Source of the DNA: Sandaracinaceae bacterium
Lineage (GTDB): Bacteria; Myxococcota_A; Polyangia; Polyangiales; JADJQN01
DNA: 64,000 nucleotides
NCBI GenBank assembly: GCA_016712745.1
Contig: JADJQN010000001.1
Span: forward strand, 434,001-498,000
Direction: 5' to 3'
Below are positions 55,166 to 64,000 of the stretch, piece by piece (position 1 is the stretch's first letter; each line of letters begins with the position of its first letter). The position numbers and the translations under genes are program-made. The notes beneath the pieces are model-generated. The model was not told the DNA's origin. It was given only the letters and a program-made list of their open reading frames with translations, and ran no database searches.

Positions 55166-56968
55166 ATGCGTCATTGCCGCTTAGCTTGGTCGGTTGTCGG
55201 CGTCTGCGTAGTACTCACCACGGGATGCGGCTCGAAATCCGGATTGCGTGACTGGGCCATTTGGAGTTCCGCGGATGGGGGCTCGATGGATGGCGGACGT
55301 CTCGACGGAGCCGCCTCCGACGCAGGTCCTGATCTTGCGGTGGACTGCGGTCGACGTGATCGCTACACGTCTCCGCGTCGCCCCATTGCCATCGAGGCGA
55401 CTGCAACGAGCATTGGTACCGTCACCACGACGGGTTGGGCCCTGGGCAGCACGCCGCCAACGTCGATGCCGATGTTCACCGGCGGATCGACCGCAGCCGG
55501 ACTCACGCCCGACATGACAGGCGACTACTCGTTGCAGTTCTCAGCGATGGACAATCTTGGACACGTGGCAACGTGCGAAGTTGTTGTGCACTCCGTTGTT
55601 GGCCCTCCGATTGCGATATGTCCGGAGGAGGAACTCGTTACAAGCCCCGACCTTCCCCTGCTCGTCACCGGCGACGGTTACGACGATGAAGGAGTGGTGG
55701 AGTGGGCCTGGAGCGTTCTTACCGCGCCGCCCTCCGCTTCGCCTTCTCTCGACCCCAGCGACGCGCCCGAGACGACGTTCACTTCGGCGACGCCTGGTCG
55801 CTATACGCTTCAATTGCGTGTCACTGACGCGGATGCCGCGAGCTCGACGTGCGAGGCTCAGGTGCGAGTCAATACGCCGCCCGTGGTCATGTGCCCACCC
55901 CCAACGGACGCGCCCACGCGACAGCCCGTTTCGATCACCGCGACTGCGACCGACGACACCATGGTTGTGGGTACGACCTGGGAAATGGTCGCCCGCCCCA
56001 CGAACAGCATGTCGGACGTCGAGCCGCGCGAGGGCCTCTCCACTGTGACCACGCCGGATCGCGTGGGCACTTACACGCTACGGTTCACCGCAACCGACTC
56101 GGACGGTCTATCCGCAAGCTGTGACGCCATCGTGAACGGAACGCCAACACCTCCCGATGCAATCTGTCCGGACACCATCACAACCACACCCCTGTCGACG
56201 GTAGAGCTTGTTGGCAACGGCATCGACGACGGTTCCATCGTTGGCTACGCATGGCGTCTGGTCGAGCAGCCAGCAGGCTCCTCCGCTTCGCAACCCACTC
56301 CGCCGGGCAATCAGCGTGCACGCATGATGGTCGACGTCGCGGGCGAGTATCTTGCGCGGCTGACTGTCACGGATAACGACGGACAAAGCGGAACGTGCAC
56401 GACGCGCGTCCGCGCGGTCTCGGCGGAGGGCTTGCGAGTGGAGATGTTTTGGAATCCACCCGATCGGTCGTGCGGGCGTCATCCAGAACTGCCGGACTGC
56501 GATAACTCAGACATGGATCTACACGTCATAAACTCGAGCACGCCGGCATGGTTCGACGTAAGCGATTGCTACTACGCCACGTGCCAGAGCGGACGGTCGG
56601 TTGCATGGGGCACCGGTGGCGCAGAGGATGACCCGCATCTCGACCTCGACACCGTCACCGGCTTTGGGCCAGAGAATACCAATATCGATCGACCCGTCCC
56701 AGACACGTACCGCGTCGGAGTGCACTTCTTCTCGAGCAGCGTGGATATCGCGGACGTCTTCGTAAACATCTATTGCGGAAGGGGTGCGACGGCTCCCATC
56801 GCTTCGTTCGGGCCAGTACGCCTGCACCAGAGCGTTGACGGCGACGGAAATGACTTCTGGCGTGTCGCCGATGTGACCGTTGGCGGCGGTACCTGCACCG
56901 TGACGGATCTGTCGCTTTCCGGACGCCCCAACATCATTTCGACGCAAGACGCACGGGCCATGCGCTAA
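55166..56968 (+). CDS. Lipoprotein with PKD-like repeats
   Basis: The ATG at 55166 gives 600 residues with lipobox LTTGC (Cys about 21); a frame from 55133 precedes it. Four beta-sandwich repeats of about 90 residues follow (about 60-430), each with a PKD-like start (a-x-C-P, then SITATATDD-like and W-x-x-V-x-x-P) and an end such as GTYTLRFTATDSDGL-S-x-x-C. A C-terminal domain (about 435-600) has DMDLHVINSSTPAWFDVSD, DTYRVGVHFFSSS and FVNIYCGRGA, resembling YfaP/DUF2135-type domains. A surface protein for adhesion or recognition is likely. The VWA lipoprotein gene follows nine bases later. Confidence 0.8.
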   Translation: MRHCRLAWSVVGVCVVLTTGCGSKSGLRDWAIWSSADGGSMDGGRLDGAASDAGPDLAVDCGRRDRYTSPRRPIAIEATATSIGTVTTTGWALGSTPPTSMPMFTGGSTAAGLTPDMTGDYSLQFSAMDNLGHVATCEVVVHSVVGPPIAICPEEELVTSPDLPLLVTGDGYDDEGVVEWAWSVLTAPPSASPSLDPSDAPETTFTSATPGRYTLQLRVTDADAASSTCEAQVRVNTPPVVMCPPPTDAPTRQPVSITATATDDTMVVGTTWEMVARPTNSMSDVEPREGLSTVTTPDRVGTYTLRFTATDSDGLSASCDAIVNGTPTPPDAICPDTITTTPLSTVELVGNGIDDGSIVGYAWRLVEQPAGSSASQPTPPGNQRARMMVDVAGEYLARLTVTDNDGQSGTCTTRVRAVSAEGLRVEMFWNPPDRSCGRHPELPDCDNSDMDLHVINSSTPAWFDVSDCYYATCQSGRSVAWGTGGAEDDPHLDLDTVTGFGPENTNIDRPVPDTYRVGVHFFSSSVDIADVFVNIYCGRGATAPIASFGPVRLHQSVDGDGNDFWRVADVTVGGGTCTVTDLSLSGRPNIISTQDARAMR

Positions 56969-56971
56969 AGT
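56966..56971 (+). promoter_or_regulatory. Candidate -10 element TAAAGT
   Basis: TAAAGT overlaps the TAA stop of the PKD-like gene and lies six bases before the ATG at 56978, with no ribosome site between. It could initiate a leaderless mRNA. Weak by itself; supported by the same geometry at 22066. Confidence 0.3.
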
Positions 56972-56977
56972 CGTCCC

Positions 56978-58648
56978 ATGAAGGCGACTCATATTCTTGC
57001 TCTGTGCGCTCTCGTCGGTTGCGGCGTGCGCGAGTCCAACACCAATCCTGGGCGGACAGACGGCGGCGCTACGGACATGGCGCTCCCCGTCACGTGCGAG
57101 TCTGCGACCGACAGCGACTCGGACGGGCTCTACGATGCCCTTGAGGGCAGCGCCGACAATGACGGCGACGGCCTGCCGAACGACCACGATCAAGACAGCG
57201 ATGGCGACGGCCTTCTTGACGCGGCAGAGAGCGGCGGGCTCGGCGGCTGCATGGCGCGCAATAGCGACGACGACGGCATCGCCGACTACCTCGACAACGA
57301 TTCCGACAACGACGCGCTGAGCGACCGGGAGGAGCACGAGCGCTATCACACGAGCCCGACCGACGCAGACACCGACCACGATTCGTTCACTGACGGCGCC
57401 GAGGTGGCCACCGGACATGATCCGCTCTCTGAAACGGACGGCATCCCCCCGGAGGACTTCTACGTGGTGCTGCCGTACATGGGCAGTGCCCAGGAACGCG
57501 ACCTAAGCTTTGCGACGAACATCCGGCAGGCGGACGTCTTCTTTATGATGGACCGCACCGGCTCGATGTCGGGCGCGGCATCGGAGTTGCGCGATGGACT
57601 CTCGACTCTGATCCCACGGCTCGCGACCGCCATCCCCGATATAGGCGTGGGCTTTGGCGGGTTCGCCGATTTTCCGGCGGGCCATTGCACGATGCTGGTT
57701 GGAGTTCTCACGTGCGACTACGGCGCGGGCGAGGACCTCCCCTTCACTCTCATGTCGACGATCACCACCGACCGCACGCAAATGCTCGAAGACGTGAACT
57801 TGATGCGTGCGGACATGGGCGGCGTGAGGTGGGCGTCGAGCGGCGAGGCTCTCTATCAAGCGGCGACCGGGGCGGGCATCGGCCCGTGGGTAGCTCCTCA
57901 ACGCTGCGTCGCAGCGCCAGACGACACAGGCCCGCGCATTGGGTATCCGTGCTTCCGGCCCGGGTCGCTACCTATCATCGTTGTCATGACGGACACGTCG
58001 GCACGCAACGGTCCGTTTGTGCTGGCTACAGATGCCTACGATCCCACGCAGTTCGGCGGCGCGCCTCCCCACTCCTACGAAGACACGCTTAGCGCGCTTC
58101 AGGGCATCGGCGCGCGCGTATTCGGTGTAGTGAACGGCGAAGAGGTCGACGACCCGACGCCAACCCAGCAGTTCATGGAGTGGGCACGTGCTACTGGAAC
58201 CGTGGACGCAAGCGATGCGCCTATCTTCTTCCGCATCCCGGCGGACGGTTCGGATCTAACTGACCGCGTCGGTGACGCAATCGAAAGTCTCGTCAGCGAA
58301 ACGCCACAGGACGTGAGCACGCGCGTTCGCGATGGTGAGGACTTCCCAACGGACATCGCCCCAGTGGACGCAGCAACCTTCATCAAGATGGTGACGCCCA
58401 CGATCGCGCGGCGTGGCACCGTCGAACTTGACGAGGTCGAGATTCCACGTGACGACACCACCTTCTACGGCGTGGTGCCCGGCATTGAAGTGAGCTTTCA
58501 CATCAGCTTCTTGAACGACACGGTGCCATCTATCAATACGTCGCAAATCTTCCGCGCGACTCTGCTCGTCGTCGGAAACGGTGTTGCGGAGCTCGACGCC
58601 CGTGAGGTCGTAATCCTCGTGCCAGCCGGCAGCGTTCCGCTGTTCTAA
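56978..58648 (+). CDS. Lipoprotein with TSP3 calcium repeats and von Willebrand A domain
   Basis: The 556-residue protein has a lipobox LVGC (Cys about 15). Residues about 42-150 are thrombospondin type 3-like calcium repeats with D-x-D-x-D-G units (SDSDGLYDALEGSADNDGDG). The VWA domain (about 185-435) has MIDAS motif DRTGSMSG near 190, with the later TDTSARNG segment. A beta domain closes it. VWA and TSP3 suggest calcium-dependent binding to protein or surface. It forms a pair with the PKD-like gene and converges on the permease gene with a seven-base gap. Confidence 0.87.
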   Translation: MKATHILALCALVGCGVRESNTNPGRTDGGATDMALPVTCESATDSDSDGLYDALEGSADNDGDGLPNDHDQDSDGDGLLDAAESGGLGGCMARNSDDDGIADYLDNDSDNDALSDREEHERYHTSPTDADTDHDSFTDGAEVATGHDPLSETDGIPPEDFYVVLPYMGSAQERDLSFATNIRQADVFFMMDRTGSMSGAASELRDGLSTLIPRLATAIPDIGVGFGGFADFPAGHCTMLVGVLTCDYGAGEDLPFTLMSTITTDRTQMLEDVNLMRADMGGVRWASSGEALYQAATGAGIGPWVAPQRCVAAPDDTGPRIGYPCFRPGSLPIIVVMTDTSARNGPFVLATDAYDPTQFGGAPPHSYEDTLSALQGIGARVFGVVNGEEVDDPTPTQQFMEWARATGTVDASDAPIFFRIPADGSDLTDRVGDAIESLVSETPQDVSTRVRDGEDFPTDIAPVDAATFIKMVTPTIARRGTVELDEVEIPRDDTTFYGVVPGIEVSFHISFLNDTVPSINTSQIFRATLLVVGNGVAELDAREVVILVPAGSVPLF

Positions 58649-58655
58649 CGTGCCA

Positions 58656-60041
58656 TTATTCGGTCGACCGACTCGGTGGTCGCGACGGGGGCGGCTCGCT
58701 GTAGGGCCCCGCGGCGCCCGGATCGGTCATGGGCGGCGGAATCGCCGTCGTGCTCGAGGGAAGTCCCAAAGAGAGCATCCGGAAGTGAAGAAAAAGGCTT
58801 TGAGCAACGCTGAGCGTTGGCACTGCCAACAGCGCGCCGGTCAGGCCGAAGATGTGCTCGCCGGCGAGCAATGCGAAGATGACCAAAACAGGATGCACCT
58901 TCGCGGAGTCGCCCATGATCTTCGGATTGAGCACGTTGGCTTCAATCTGATGAATGCCGATGATCCAGACCAGCACGAAGACCGGCGTCCAGATCCCGAC
59001 TTGGAAACCCAGCAAGACCGCGGGTACGGAGCTGATGAACGCACCAAATATCGGAATGATGGAAAATACCGTCGCCAGCAGCGTCAAAATGGGCCAGTAC
59101 GGCAGGTGCAATAGATAAAAGCCGACCGCCGATAGAGCTCCGTTCACCAAACAAATCAGCAGCTGGCCGCGAACTACGCCGGCGAGACCGCGGTCGATGC
59201 GTCGAAGTAAATCGTCGAACTGGTGCGTCTGGTCGTAGCGCACCATCGAGCGAAAGAACGCGAAGATCCGGTCGCTTGTTATCAGTAAGTACGCGGATAG
59301 CATCAACGTCATCGATAGGGTGAAGATGCCTTTGATAAGGGCACGGATCAGGTTCTGAATCGTTTGCAGAAGCGTGATCGCGTGCTGCTCGCCGTTTTGC
59401 ATCGCGCGCGAAAACATGTCGGTAACGATCGACATGCCGTTGCGATGTGCTTGGTTCTCCGCCGCGGCAGGCGCAGTTCGCACGCGGTATCCGCCATCAC
59501 GGGAGGGTGTGACTTCCAAACCGCGCGACGGAAGAATGACTTCGTAGCCCCCGTCCGTTCCTGGAACGATCCGAATTGAAGTGTGCTCGTCTTCTCCGGG
59601 GGCGTGCGCCGCTGCGGCCGTTTCGGCATCGCGATCGATGTGCGTGCCGAAGTTGCGCTCAAGGCTCGCTTGCATGCGCGGCATGTATTCGTCGCGAATG
59701 CGTTCGACCGTCCGTGGCGCTTCGCGCCCGAAGCGCTGAATCTCGACGACCAAGCGGGGAACGGCGAACGCTAGAAGCGAAGCGAGGGAAGCGAGTAGCA
59801 GCATGTAGACCGACAGGACCGCGATCCAGCGCGGCGGCTTCAGTCGGCCGGCGCGCACTCGCTGCACGCGATCAACAACGGGGGCCAGGACAAACGCGAC
59901 AATCACGGCCAGTACGAAGGGCGCCAGCACCTCTCGAAAGACGAAGACAATGAGCAGAAAGAGAACGCCGCTCACCGCGAAAAAAATGCGTCGCCTACGC
60001 TGTGAGCCGGGACCCTGCTGAAACGAGAACGCTTTACCCAT
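58656..60041 (-). CDS. AI-2E family transporter (PerM/UPF0118)
   Basis: The 461-residue membrane protein has the family pattern of two N-terminal helices, a large loop and then six helices ending near residue 420, with PIFGAFISSVPAVLLGF, LNPKIMGDSAKVHPVLVIF and GLTGALLAVP. The family includes the proposed autoinducer-2 exporter and Na/H antiporter-like proteins. The loop from about 130 to 210 contains an acidic, Gly-rich stretch with GGYEVILPSRG and GGYRVRTAP repeats, longer than in standard members. The last 40 residues are Pro/Ser-rich. TAAGTAT lies nine bases before the ATG on the minus strand. Confidence 0.9.
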   Translation of the reverse strand: MGKAFSFQQGPGSQRRRRIFFAVSGVLFLLIVFVFREVLAPFVLAVIVAFVLAPVVDRVQRVRAGRLKPPRWIAVLSVYMLLLASLASLLAFAVPRLVVEIQRFGREAPRTVERIRDEYMPRMQASLERNFGTHIDRDAETAAAAHAPGEDEHTSIRIVPGTDGGYEVILPSRGLEVTPSRDGGYRVRTAPAAAENQAHRNGMSIVTDMFSRAMQNGEQHAITLLQTIQNLIRALIKGIFTLSMTLMLSAYLLITSDRIFAFFRSMVRYDQTHQFDDLLRRIDRGLAGVVRGQLLICLVNGALSAVGFYLLHLPYWPILTLLATVFSIIPIFGAFISSVPAVLLGFQVGIWTPVFVLVWIIGIHQIEANVLNPKIMGDSAKVHPVLVIFALLAGEHIFGLTGALLAVPTLSVAQSLFLHFRMLSLGLPSSTTAIPPPMTDPGAAGPYSEPPPSRPPSRSTE

Positions 60042-60206
60042 CGCGCGGGGATACTTAGCGCAATGCGTGGGCTAATCCAATTGCGGAAGCTGCGCCGCCA
60101 CGGAATGCTTGGAGTCGGGGCTTTTCGCTCATCTATTTTGCGAATCCCCACGTCGCCAGCGGGCAGCCAGCGGAAATGGCCTTGCAGTAGGGCAAATTCG
60201 CGCTTT

Positions 60207-60233
60207 CACCCCTAGGGTACTCACCCCCAGGGT
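60207..60233. promoter_or_regulatory. Direct repeat CACCCC[TC]AGGGT, possible operator
   Basis: CACCCCTAGGGT (60207-60218) and CACCCCCAGGGT (60222-60233) are spaced 15 bases apart, and each half has an ACCC/GGGT palindromic core. They lie in the 269-base region between the divergent permease and lipoprotein genes, 78 bases before the lipoprotein ATG. Likely a regulator site; no regulator gene is adjacent. Confidence 0.35.
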
Positions 60234-60310
60234 CGATTCAGTCACTCGCGCAAAAGGCGTTCTCTCCTCTCACGTCAACGTGCACATCCGCATGTGAGAG
60301 GCCAACCACC

Positions 60311-61354
60311 ATGCGCACTACCATCCAGCAAATCGCGTTCAGTCTAATCGCGCTGAGCACTGCGGCCTGCGCTGTTGAGGTGGGGGATGGCAGCGTCGGT
60401 CGTGCAGCGTCGGCTTCAAACCCGGGCCTGGGTCTTCTTCCCGCGCTGCCGCCTGTGCTCGTTTCCGCCGAGCCGACGGTACCGGAGCGGGTCGAAATTC
60501 TCACTCCGCTCGGTGCAGTGGCGCGAAATCCGGTGACCTTCATCTGGCGGTCACTTCCGAATGCGACGAGCTACGAGCTGGTCATCGAGCGTAACGACGC
60601 GACCTATCTCGCGCGAGAGTTGAGCGCGCAAGACGCGTTATGTGATGTCGCCGGCGCAACGTGCTCGTTCGTGCACACGGTTGGCGAGGGCAATGGGACT
60701 GTAGCGATACGCGCGAAAAATTCGGTGGGCGACGGCGCGTGGAGCGCAAGCTCAGCGTTTTCCGTGCATCTGAGCCGCACCGCTGCATTGCTCTGGCCGC
60801 ACGGCGACGCGGCGAGCTCGAAGCTGGGATACGCGTGGACGCCGGTTTCGGGCGCGAGCAGCTACACCCTATTCGTTGAACGCGACGATGCCGACTGGCA
60901 GACCTTCGTTGTGGACGCGTCGAGCGCCTGCGACGATGGTCTTTGCGTTTACAACTCGGCTACCGTTCACAGCGAAGGCTCGTACGCGTGGTGGGTGCAG
61001 GCCGATGAAGACGGACGGTGGAGCCTCGAGTCTTCGTTCACGGTGGGCGCTGCGGCGAATATCGCGCTGATTACTCCCAACGGGTCCGCGTCTAGCACGA
61101 GCGCAACCTTCAGCTGGAGCCCGCGCAGCGGTGAGGACCACACGTACACAGTGGTCGTTTCAGATCCGAACTCGACGACCGATGCCTTCTTGAACGAAAC
61201 GTTCACGGACGTGCAAGCGGGTTGCGCTCATGGCGAAGGCGTCTGCTCCATCGGCACCCTGCATGGAATGGCCTTCGGCGCGACGCGCTGGATTGTGACG
61301 GCAGAAGATCTCGTGTCGTCTCCGGTCGCAAACTTCGTAGTCGTCGACGAATGA
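60311..61354 (+). CDS. Lipoprotein with three fibronectin-like repeats
   Basis: The 347-residue protein has a lipobox STAAC (Cys about 20). Residues about 60-345 hold three repeats of about 90 residues with the pattern W-x-P/L-x-x-A-x-x-Y-x-L-x-V-E-R then a Cys pair (LCDVAGATCSFVH, CDDGLCVYNSAT, CAHGEGVCSIGT) and a strand W-x-V-x-A. The form is of fibronectin type III-like surface repeats. It converges on the C25 protease gene with one base between the stops. No enzymatic motif; a binding role is inferred. Confidence 0.8.
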   Translation: MRTTIQQIAFSLIALSTAACAVEVGDGSVGRAASASNPGLGLLPALPPVLVSAEPTVPERVEILTPLGAVARNPVTFIWRSLPNATSYELVIERNDATYLARELSAQDALCDVAGATCSFVHTVGEGNGTVAIRAKNSVGDGAWSASSAFSVHLSRTAALLWPHGDAASSKLGYAWTPVSGASSYTLFVERDDADWQTFVVDASSACDDGLCVYNSATVHSEGSYAWWVQADEDGRWSLESSFTVGAAANIALITPNGSASSTSATFSWSPRSGEDHTYTVVVSDPNSTTDAFLNETFTDVQAGCAHGEGVCSIGTLHGMAFGATRWIVTAEDLVSSPVANFVVVDE

Positions 61355-61355
61355 T

Positions 61356-64000
61356 TCAGCGGCAGCGCGGCGCGCGCGCGTTTCGGCGGCGGAGCACCCA
61401 CGTGAGCGCAATCAGCCCAAGCGCACCGACGAGACTTCGGTCGGAGTGCGATGGCAGCGAGACGTAGCAGCCGGCCTGCACACCTGGCGGAACCTCTGAC
61501 GGTGCAACGCCGCCGTTCTCGGGAGGAACATCAAGGGGAACGCCGGGCTCTCGCGGAGGCAACACGTCGCGAGGGTTCTGAATTTCGAGCGCAGGATCTC
61601 CCAGAAGCGAGAACGTCGCGAGAGTGACCCCGTCGAATCCGCGCGCCGCGAGCAGGCGCGTCGCCGAGAGTACAGCGTCACCAAGGGGACGGCGCTCGCC
61701 GCTCAAAATACTGCTGAGCGTGCGGTTCGCGATCACGGAAGCGCTCGTTGCCTCCGTAATCGCCGAGGGCGACCAAACGGCGATAGCGCCGCCGCGGGGA
61801 TTCTGAACAAGTGCTTCGCCTATGCTGCCAAATCCGGGCATACCGAAACCAGCGACGAGACAACTGGCAGCGGTCACAATCGGTAAGCGGTCGGCGTTGG
61901 TGAGCGCAGAAGCATCGCTCATGTTGAGCAAACCCTGGTCCGACAGCCGGTCTGTACCGCCGTGTCCGACGTAGTTCACTGCAAACACGCCTTCTGCCAG
62001 AGCGCTTGCGAGCTCGACTCGCGCGTCTGCAATGTCCGAGTCGGAGAGATCAATGCTCTGTGTCGTCACACGTTCTGGAAGCGCCGCCGCCGCAGCTTGC
62101 AGCGTATCGGTGAAGCCATTGTCGCTCGTAGCATCTGTGAGCAAGAGAACGCGATCGGTCCACTCGCTTGGCTCACCACTCTCGTACGCGATAATCTTGT
62201 CCACCGCCGTAGCCATCTCTGCCGCGTTGCGCACGGGCAAGCGGCCAAGCGCTGCATCGGGCGCACCGTCGTGATTGAAGTCGACATACTGGCTATCGGC
62301 GGGAAAGAGTCCATGAGCGGTGCGGAGCATCAGAGGCGGAACGAGATTGCCGCCAAGCCCGAGGGCATCCCGGAAGTCGAAAGTCGATGTGCCTGCGAGC
62401 AGTACGTAGCGCGGAGTAACCCCCCAGCTCGAGTTCGCGTACGCAAGGAACGTCTGGATTGCGTGAGGATTCGGCGCGCCGAAGTTGAACTCGTCGTAAA
62501 TGTCCTCCACATCAACCACCAACGCGGAGAAGCCGCGCGTGATGCGCGTATTGGCAAGGCGGACCGCCTCGTCGTGGAGCACTTCGGTAGTAATGATGAT
62601 GTACTGCGCGGCGTTGGCGGCATCGCGTAAGCTCGACGCGTGATCCGCCCACACCCGCGAAGGGCTCTGAAGGCTCTGTGGCGTTGCCGCCGCGTAGGTC
62701 GTGCCGGCGGCAGCGTCAAATCCAAAGGACGTGACGCCGGAAGTCGTGGCTACTTCGGCTCCGTCCACGATGCGCGGTTCATTCGCAACCGTGACGTCAA
62801 AAATTCCAACTGCACCGTCACGGAACCCATCCACGCGCACCGTTGTTGCGCTCGGTGTCGCGAACGTGAGTTGCGAGTCATTAGCCGCGAAAGTCCGCGG
62901 ATAAGTCACGTCGATGGAGTCGATGTAAACGCTGCTGTCGACAGTGCCTACCCGCTCGGCAACAAGTGCGACCGTGTTGCTGCCTTCGCGCAACAACGCC
63001 GCGTCAAAAGCGAGCGCCACGTTGGCAACGCCAGATCGAGCGAACGTCATTAGACCAGCGTCAAAGCCATTGACCTGCACGTGGATGAGATGCGGATTGT
63101 CGGTGATGCCAAAGCCGCGCACCGAAATGCGTGCGGGCTCGGCCGTCGTAGCGAGCGTTGGAAGATTTAGCTCAAACTCCTGTGTGCTGTGTGCCGCATC
63201 GAGGCTGCTCACAGTTTTCCAATACCAGTAGTCCGAATCCGGATCGGGCGATACCGACGTGCCGGGAAAGGCTTCCTCTTCGAAGTGCGCCGTGTCTTGG
63301 AATGATACCGCGGTCGGATACGCATGAGCGGCAGCGACACGTGAGTGCTCCATCGACATGCCCGCGGCACGCGCTAAGCGGTAGATAGTTTCGCGTGTGA
63401 ACACGCGCTCCTCGTGGTTTGCGAAGAAGACCAATGACCGCGCGTCTTCACCCCGAGTCCAGGCAACCGGTGCGCCCATCAACGAAAGCGCGAGGCTTCC
63501 GCTTCCAATGGCGGAGATCACGTCCGACTCAGAGAGGCCGAACGCTTGCGCTAACGCGGTCGCGTCAATGCGATGCATGCCGCGCGCCGTCACTGCCACA
63601 TGCACCGCGTCCACGCCTTCACTACTGGCTCGACGCAACGGATTGAACGGCCGGTCTGCCGTGCTCTGCAATACACCCGTGGTCGGCCACGCGCGTGCGC
63701 TTCGCTCGTAGCCAACGCGAAGCATCTCGCGTGTGAGTCCTGTGCGATCGTGACGCGCCTGCACGTAGAATGGACCGTGAAGCACCTCGCGGTGCACATA
63801 GTCGATGTCGGAAATGAGATACGCGAGCGTGCCCTCCCCGGTGCCGTGATCGACGACCGCGTAGTGACCGCCCTGTACCGAATCAAGAAGGCTCGGAATG
63901 TAGCCTTCGTGGATGCGTTCAAAGTCGCCACGTGCGTTCATGCGTTCAACGACGAAGCCCGTCGTACCAAGCTCCGACGTCGTGTCCCATTCGACGGTTG
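61356..64000 (-). CDS. C25 (gingipain-like) cysteine protease with MYXO-CTERM-like tail (5' partial)
   Basis: The frame is open through the right edge, so the N-terminus is missing; bases 63942-64000 read TVEWDTTSELGTTGFVVER, which continues the same domain, so the ATG at 63941 is not the start. The C25 peptidase domain (about bases 61700-62560) has the catalytic His in VNYVGHGGTD and Cys in VTAASCLVAGFG. The C-terminus has a Pro-rich spacer, a cysteine (GC), a hydrophobic helix (LVGALGLIALTWVL) and RRR, the pattern of MYXO-CTERM anchors. It is probably exported and anchored, acting on proteins outside the cell. Confidence 0.88.
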   Translation of the reverse strand, partial: TVEWDTTSELGTTGFVVERMNARGDFERIHEGYIPSLLDSVQGGHYAVVDHGTGEGTLAYLISDIDYVHREVLHGPFYVQARHDRTGLTREMLRVGYERSARAWPTTGVLQSTADRPFNPLRRASSEGVDAVHVAVTARGMHRIDATALAQAFGLSESDVISAIGSGSLALSLMGAPVAWTRGEDARSLVFFANHEERVFTRETIYRLARAAGMSMEHSRVAAAHAYPTAVSFQDTAHFEEEAFPGTSVSPDPDSDYWYWKTVSSLDAAHSTQEFELNLPTLATTAEPARISVRGFGITDNPHLIHVQVNGFDAGLMTFARSGVANVALAFDAALLREGSNTVALVAERVGTVDSSVYIDSIDVTYPRTFAANDSQLTFATPSATTVRVDGFRDGAVGIFDVTVANEPRIVDGAEVATTSGVTSFGFDAAAGTTYAAATPQSLQSPSRVWADHASSLRDAANAAQYIIITTEVLHDEAVRLANTRITRGFSALVVDVEDIYDEFNFGAPNPHAIQTFLAYANSSWGVTPRYVLLAGTSTFDFRDALGLGGNLVPPLMLRTAHGLFPADSQYVDFNHDGAPDAALGRLPVRNAAEMATAVDKIIAYESGEPSEWTDRVLLLTDATSDNGFTDTLQAAAAALPERVTTQSIDLSDSDIADARVELASALAEGVFAVNYVGHGGTDRLSDQGLLNMSDASALTNADRLPIVTAASCLVAGFGMPGFGSIGEALVQNPRGGAIAVWSPSAITEATSASVIANRTLSSILSGERRPLGDAVLSATRLLAARGFDGVTLATFSLLGDPALEIQNPRDVLPPREPGVPLDVPPENGGVAPSEVPPGVQAGCYVSLPSHSDRSLVGALGLIALTWVLRRRNARAPRCR

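Noticed and set aside
63939..63941. ATG as start of the C25 protease gene
   Set aside because: The upstream frame continues to the window edge with a matching domain sequence, so the start is outside.

Overview
The window is about 64 kb of dense, high-GC bacterial chromosome. It looks like a myxobacterium-type organism (Myxococcota or a close relative). This is inferred from gene content: many exported lipoproteins with Asp/Ser/Gly-rich linkers, a C25 protease ending in a MYXO-CTERM-like anchor, a giant Ser/Thr kinase joined to ATPase and TPR regions, PrkA, a membrane/spermidine-synthase fusion and a large S41 protease. No rRNA, tRNA, CRISPR array, transposase or prophage gene was seen. Both ends cut through surface-protein genes: the left gene lacks its start, and the right gene (minus strand) also lacks its start.

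Layout. 0-4 kb: a Calx-beta/beta-propeller surface protein and a lipoprotein. 4-9 kb: an N-degron operon clpS-clpA-(GMC oxidoreductase)-aat, ending in a small cluster of inverted repeats. 9-12.5 kb (minus): rhodanese-MoeB, a Cache-like lipoprotein and a GH75 chitosanase-like lipoprotein, then an ECF sigma factor. 12.8-17.9 kb (minus): operon of a DsbD-N-like lipoprotein, prkA, pdxJ and nnr. 18-22.7 kb: two phosphoesterase lipoproteins, a TPR membrane protein and a small lipoprotein. 22.7-32.4 kb (plus): class V aminotransferase, CDF metal exporter, S41 protease, histone-H1-like protein, CBS/CorC protein, a truncated SurA-like protein and HupE. 32.4-36 kb: an unknown protein divergent from a FliA-like sigma factor, then three small unknown proteins and a TPR protein. 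36-40 kb: the spermidine-synthase-like membrane fusion with a hexanucleotide repeat at its 3' end. 40-45.4 kb: a small conserved-looking protein with a strong terminator, then gapA-pgk-tpiA-secG, a YiiX-like hydrolase and a histidine phosphatase. 45.4-54.2 kb (minus): TPR protein, a heterodimeric ABC exporter whose first subunit is frameshifted, and a 1333-residue kinase. 54.3-64 kb: PP2C phosphatase, PKD-like and VWA/TSP3 lipoproteins, an AI-2E family permease, a repeat lipoprotein and the C25 protease.

How they fit together. The clearest functional unit is the N-end-rule set: Aat adds Leu/Phe to proteins, ClpS recognises them and ClpA unfolds them. A GMC oxidoreductase with a ferredoxin-like four-cysteine motif sits inside that operon. 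Glycolysis and protein export share one operon, and SecG carries an unusual repeated C-terminal tail. Kinase, PP2C, PrkA and two sigma factors indicate a signalling-rich lifestyle. Several genes have a TAnnnT-type -10 element 6-9 bases before the start codon and no ribosome binding site, which suggests leaderless mRNAs. I did not find a convincing new defence or mobile system. The best leads are the Clp-operon oxidoreductase, the SecG tail, the inverted repeats that supply the end of aat, the truncated SurA-like partner of HupE, and the sigma-linked small proteins.
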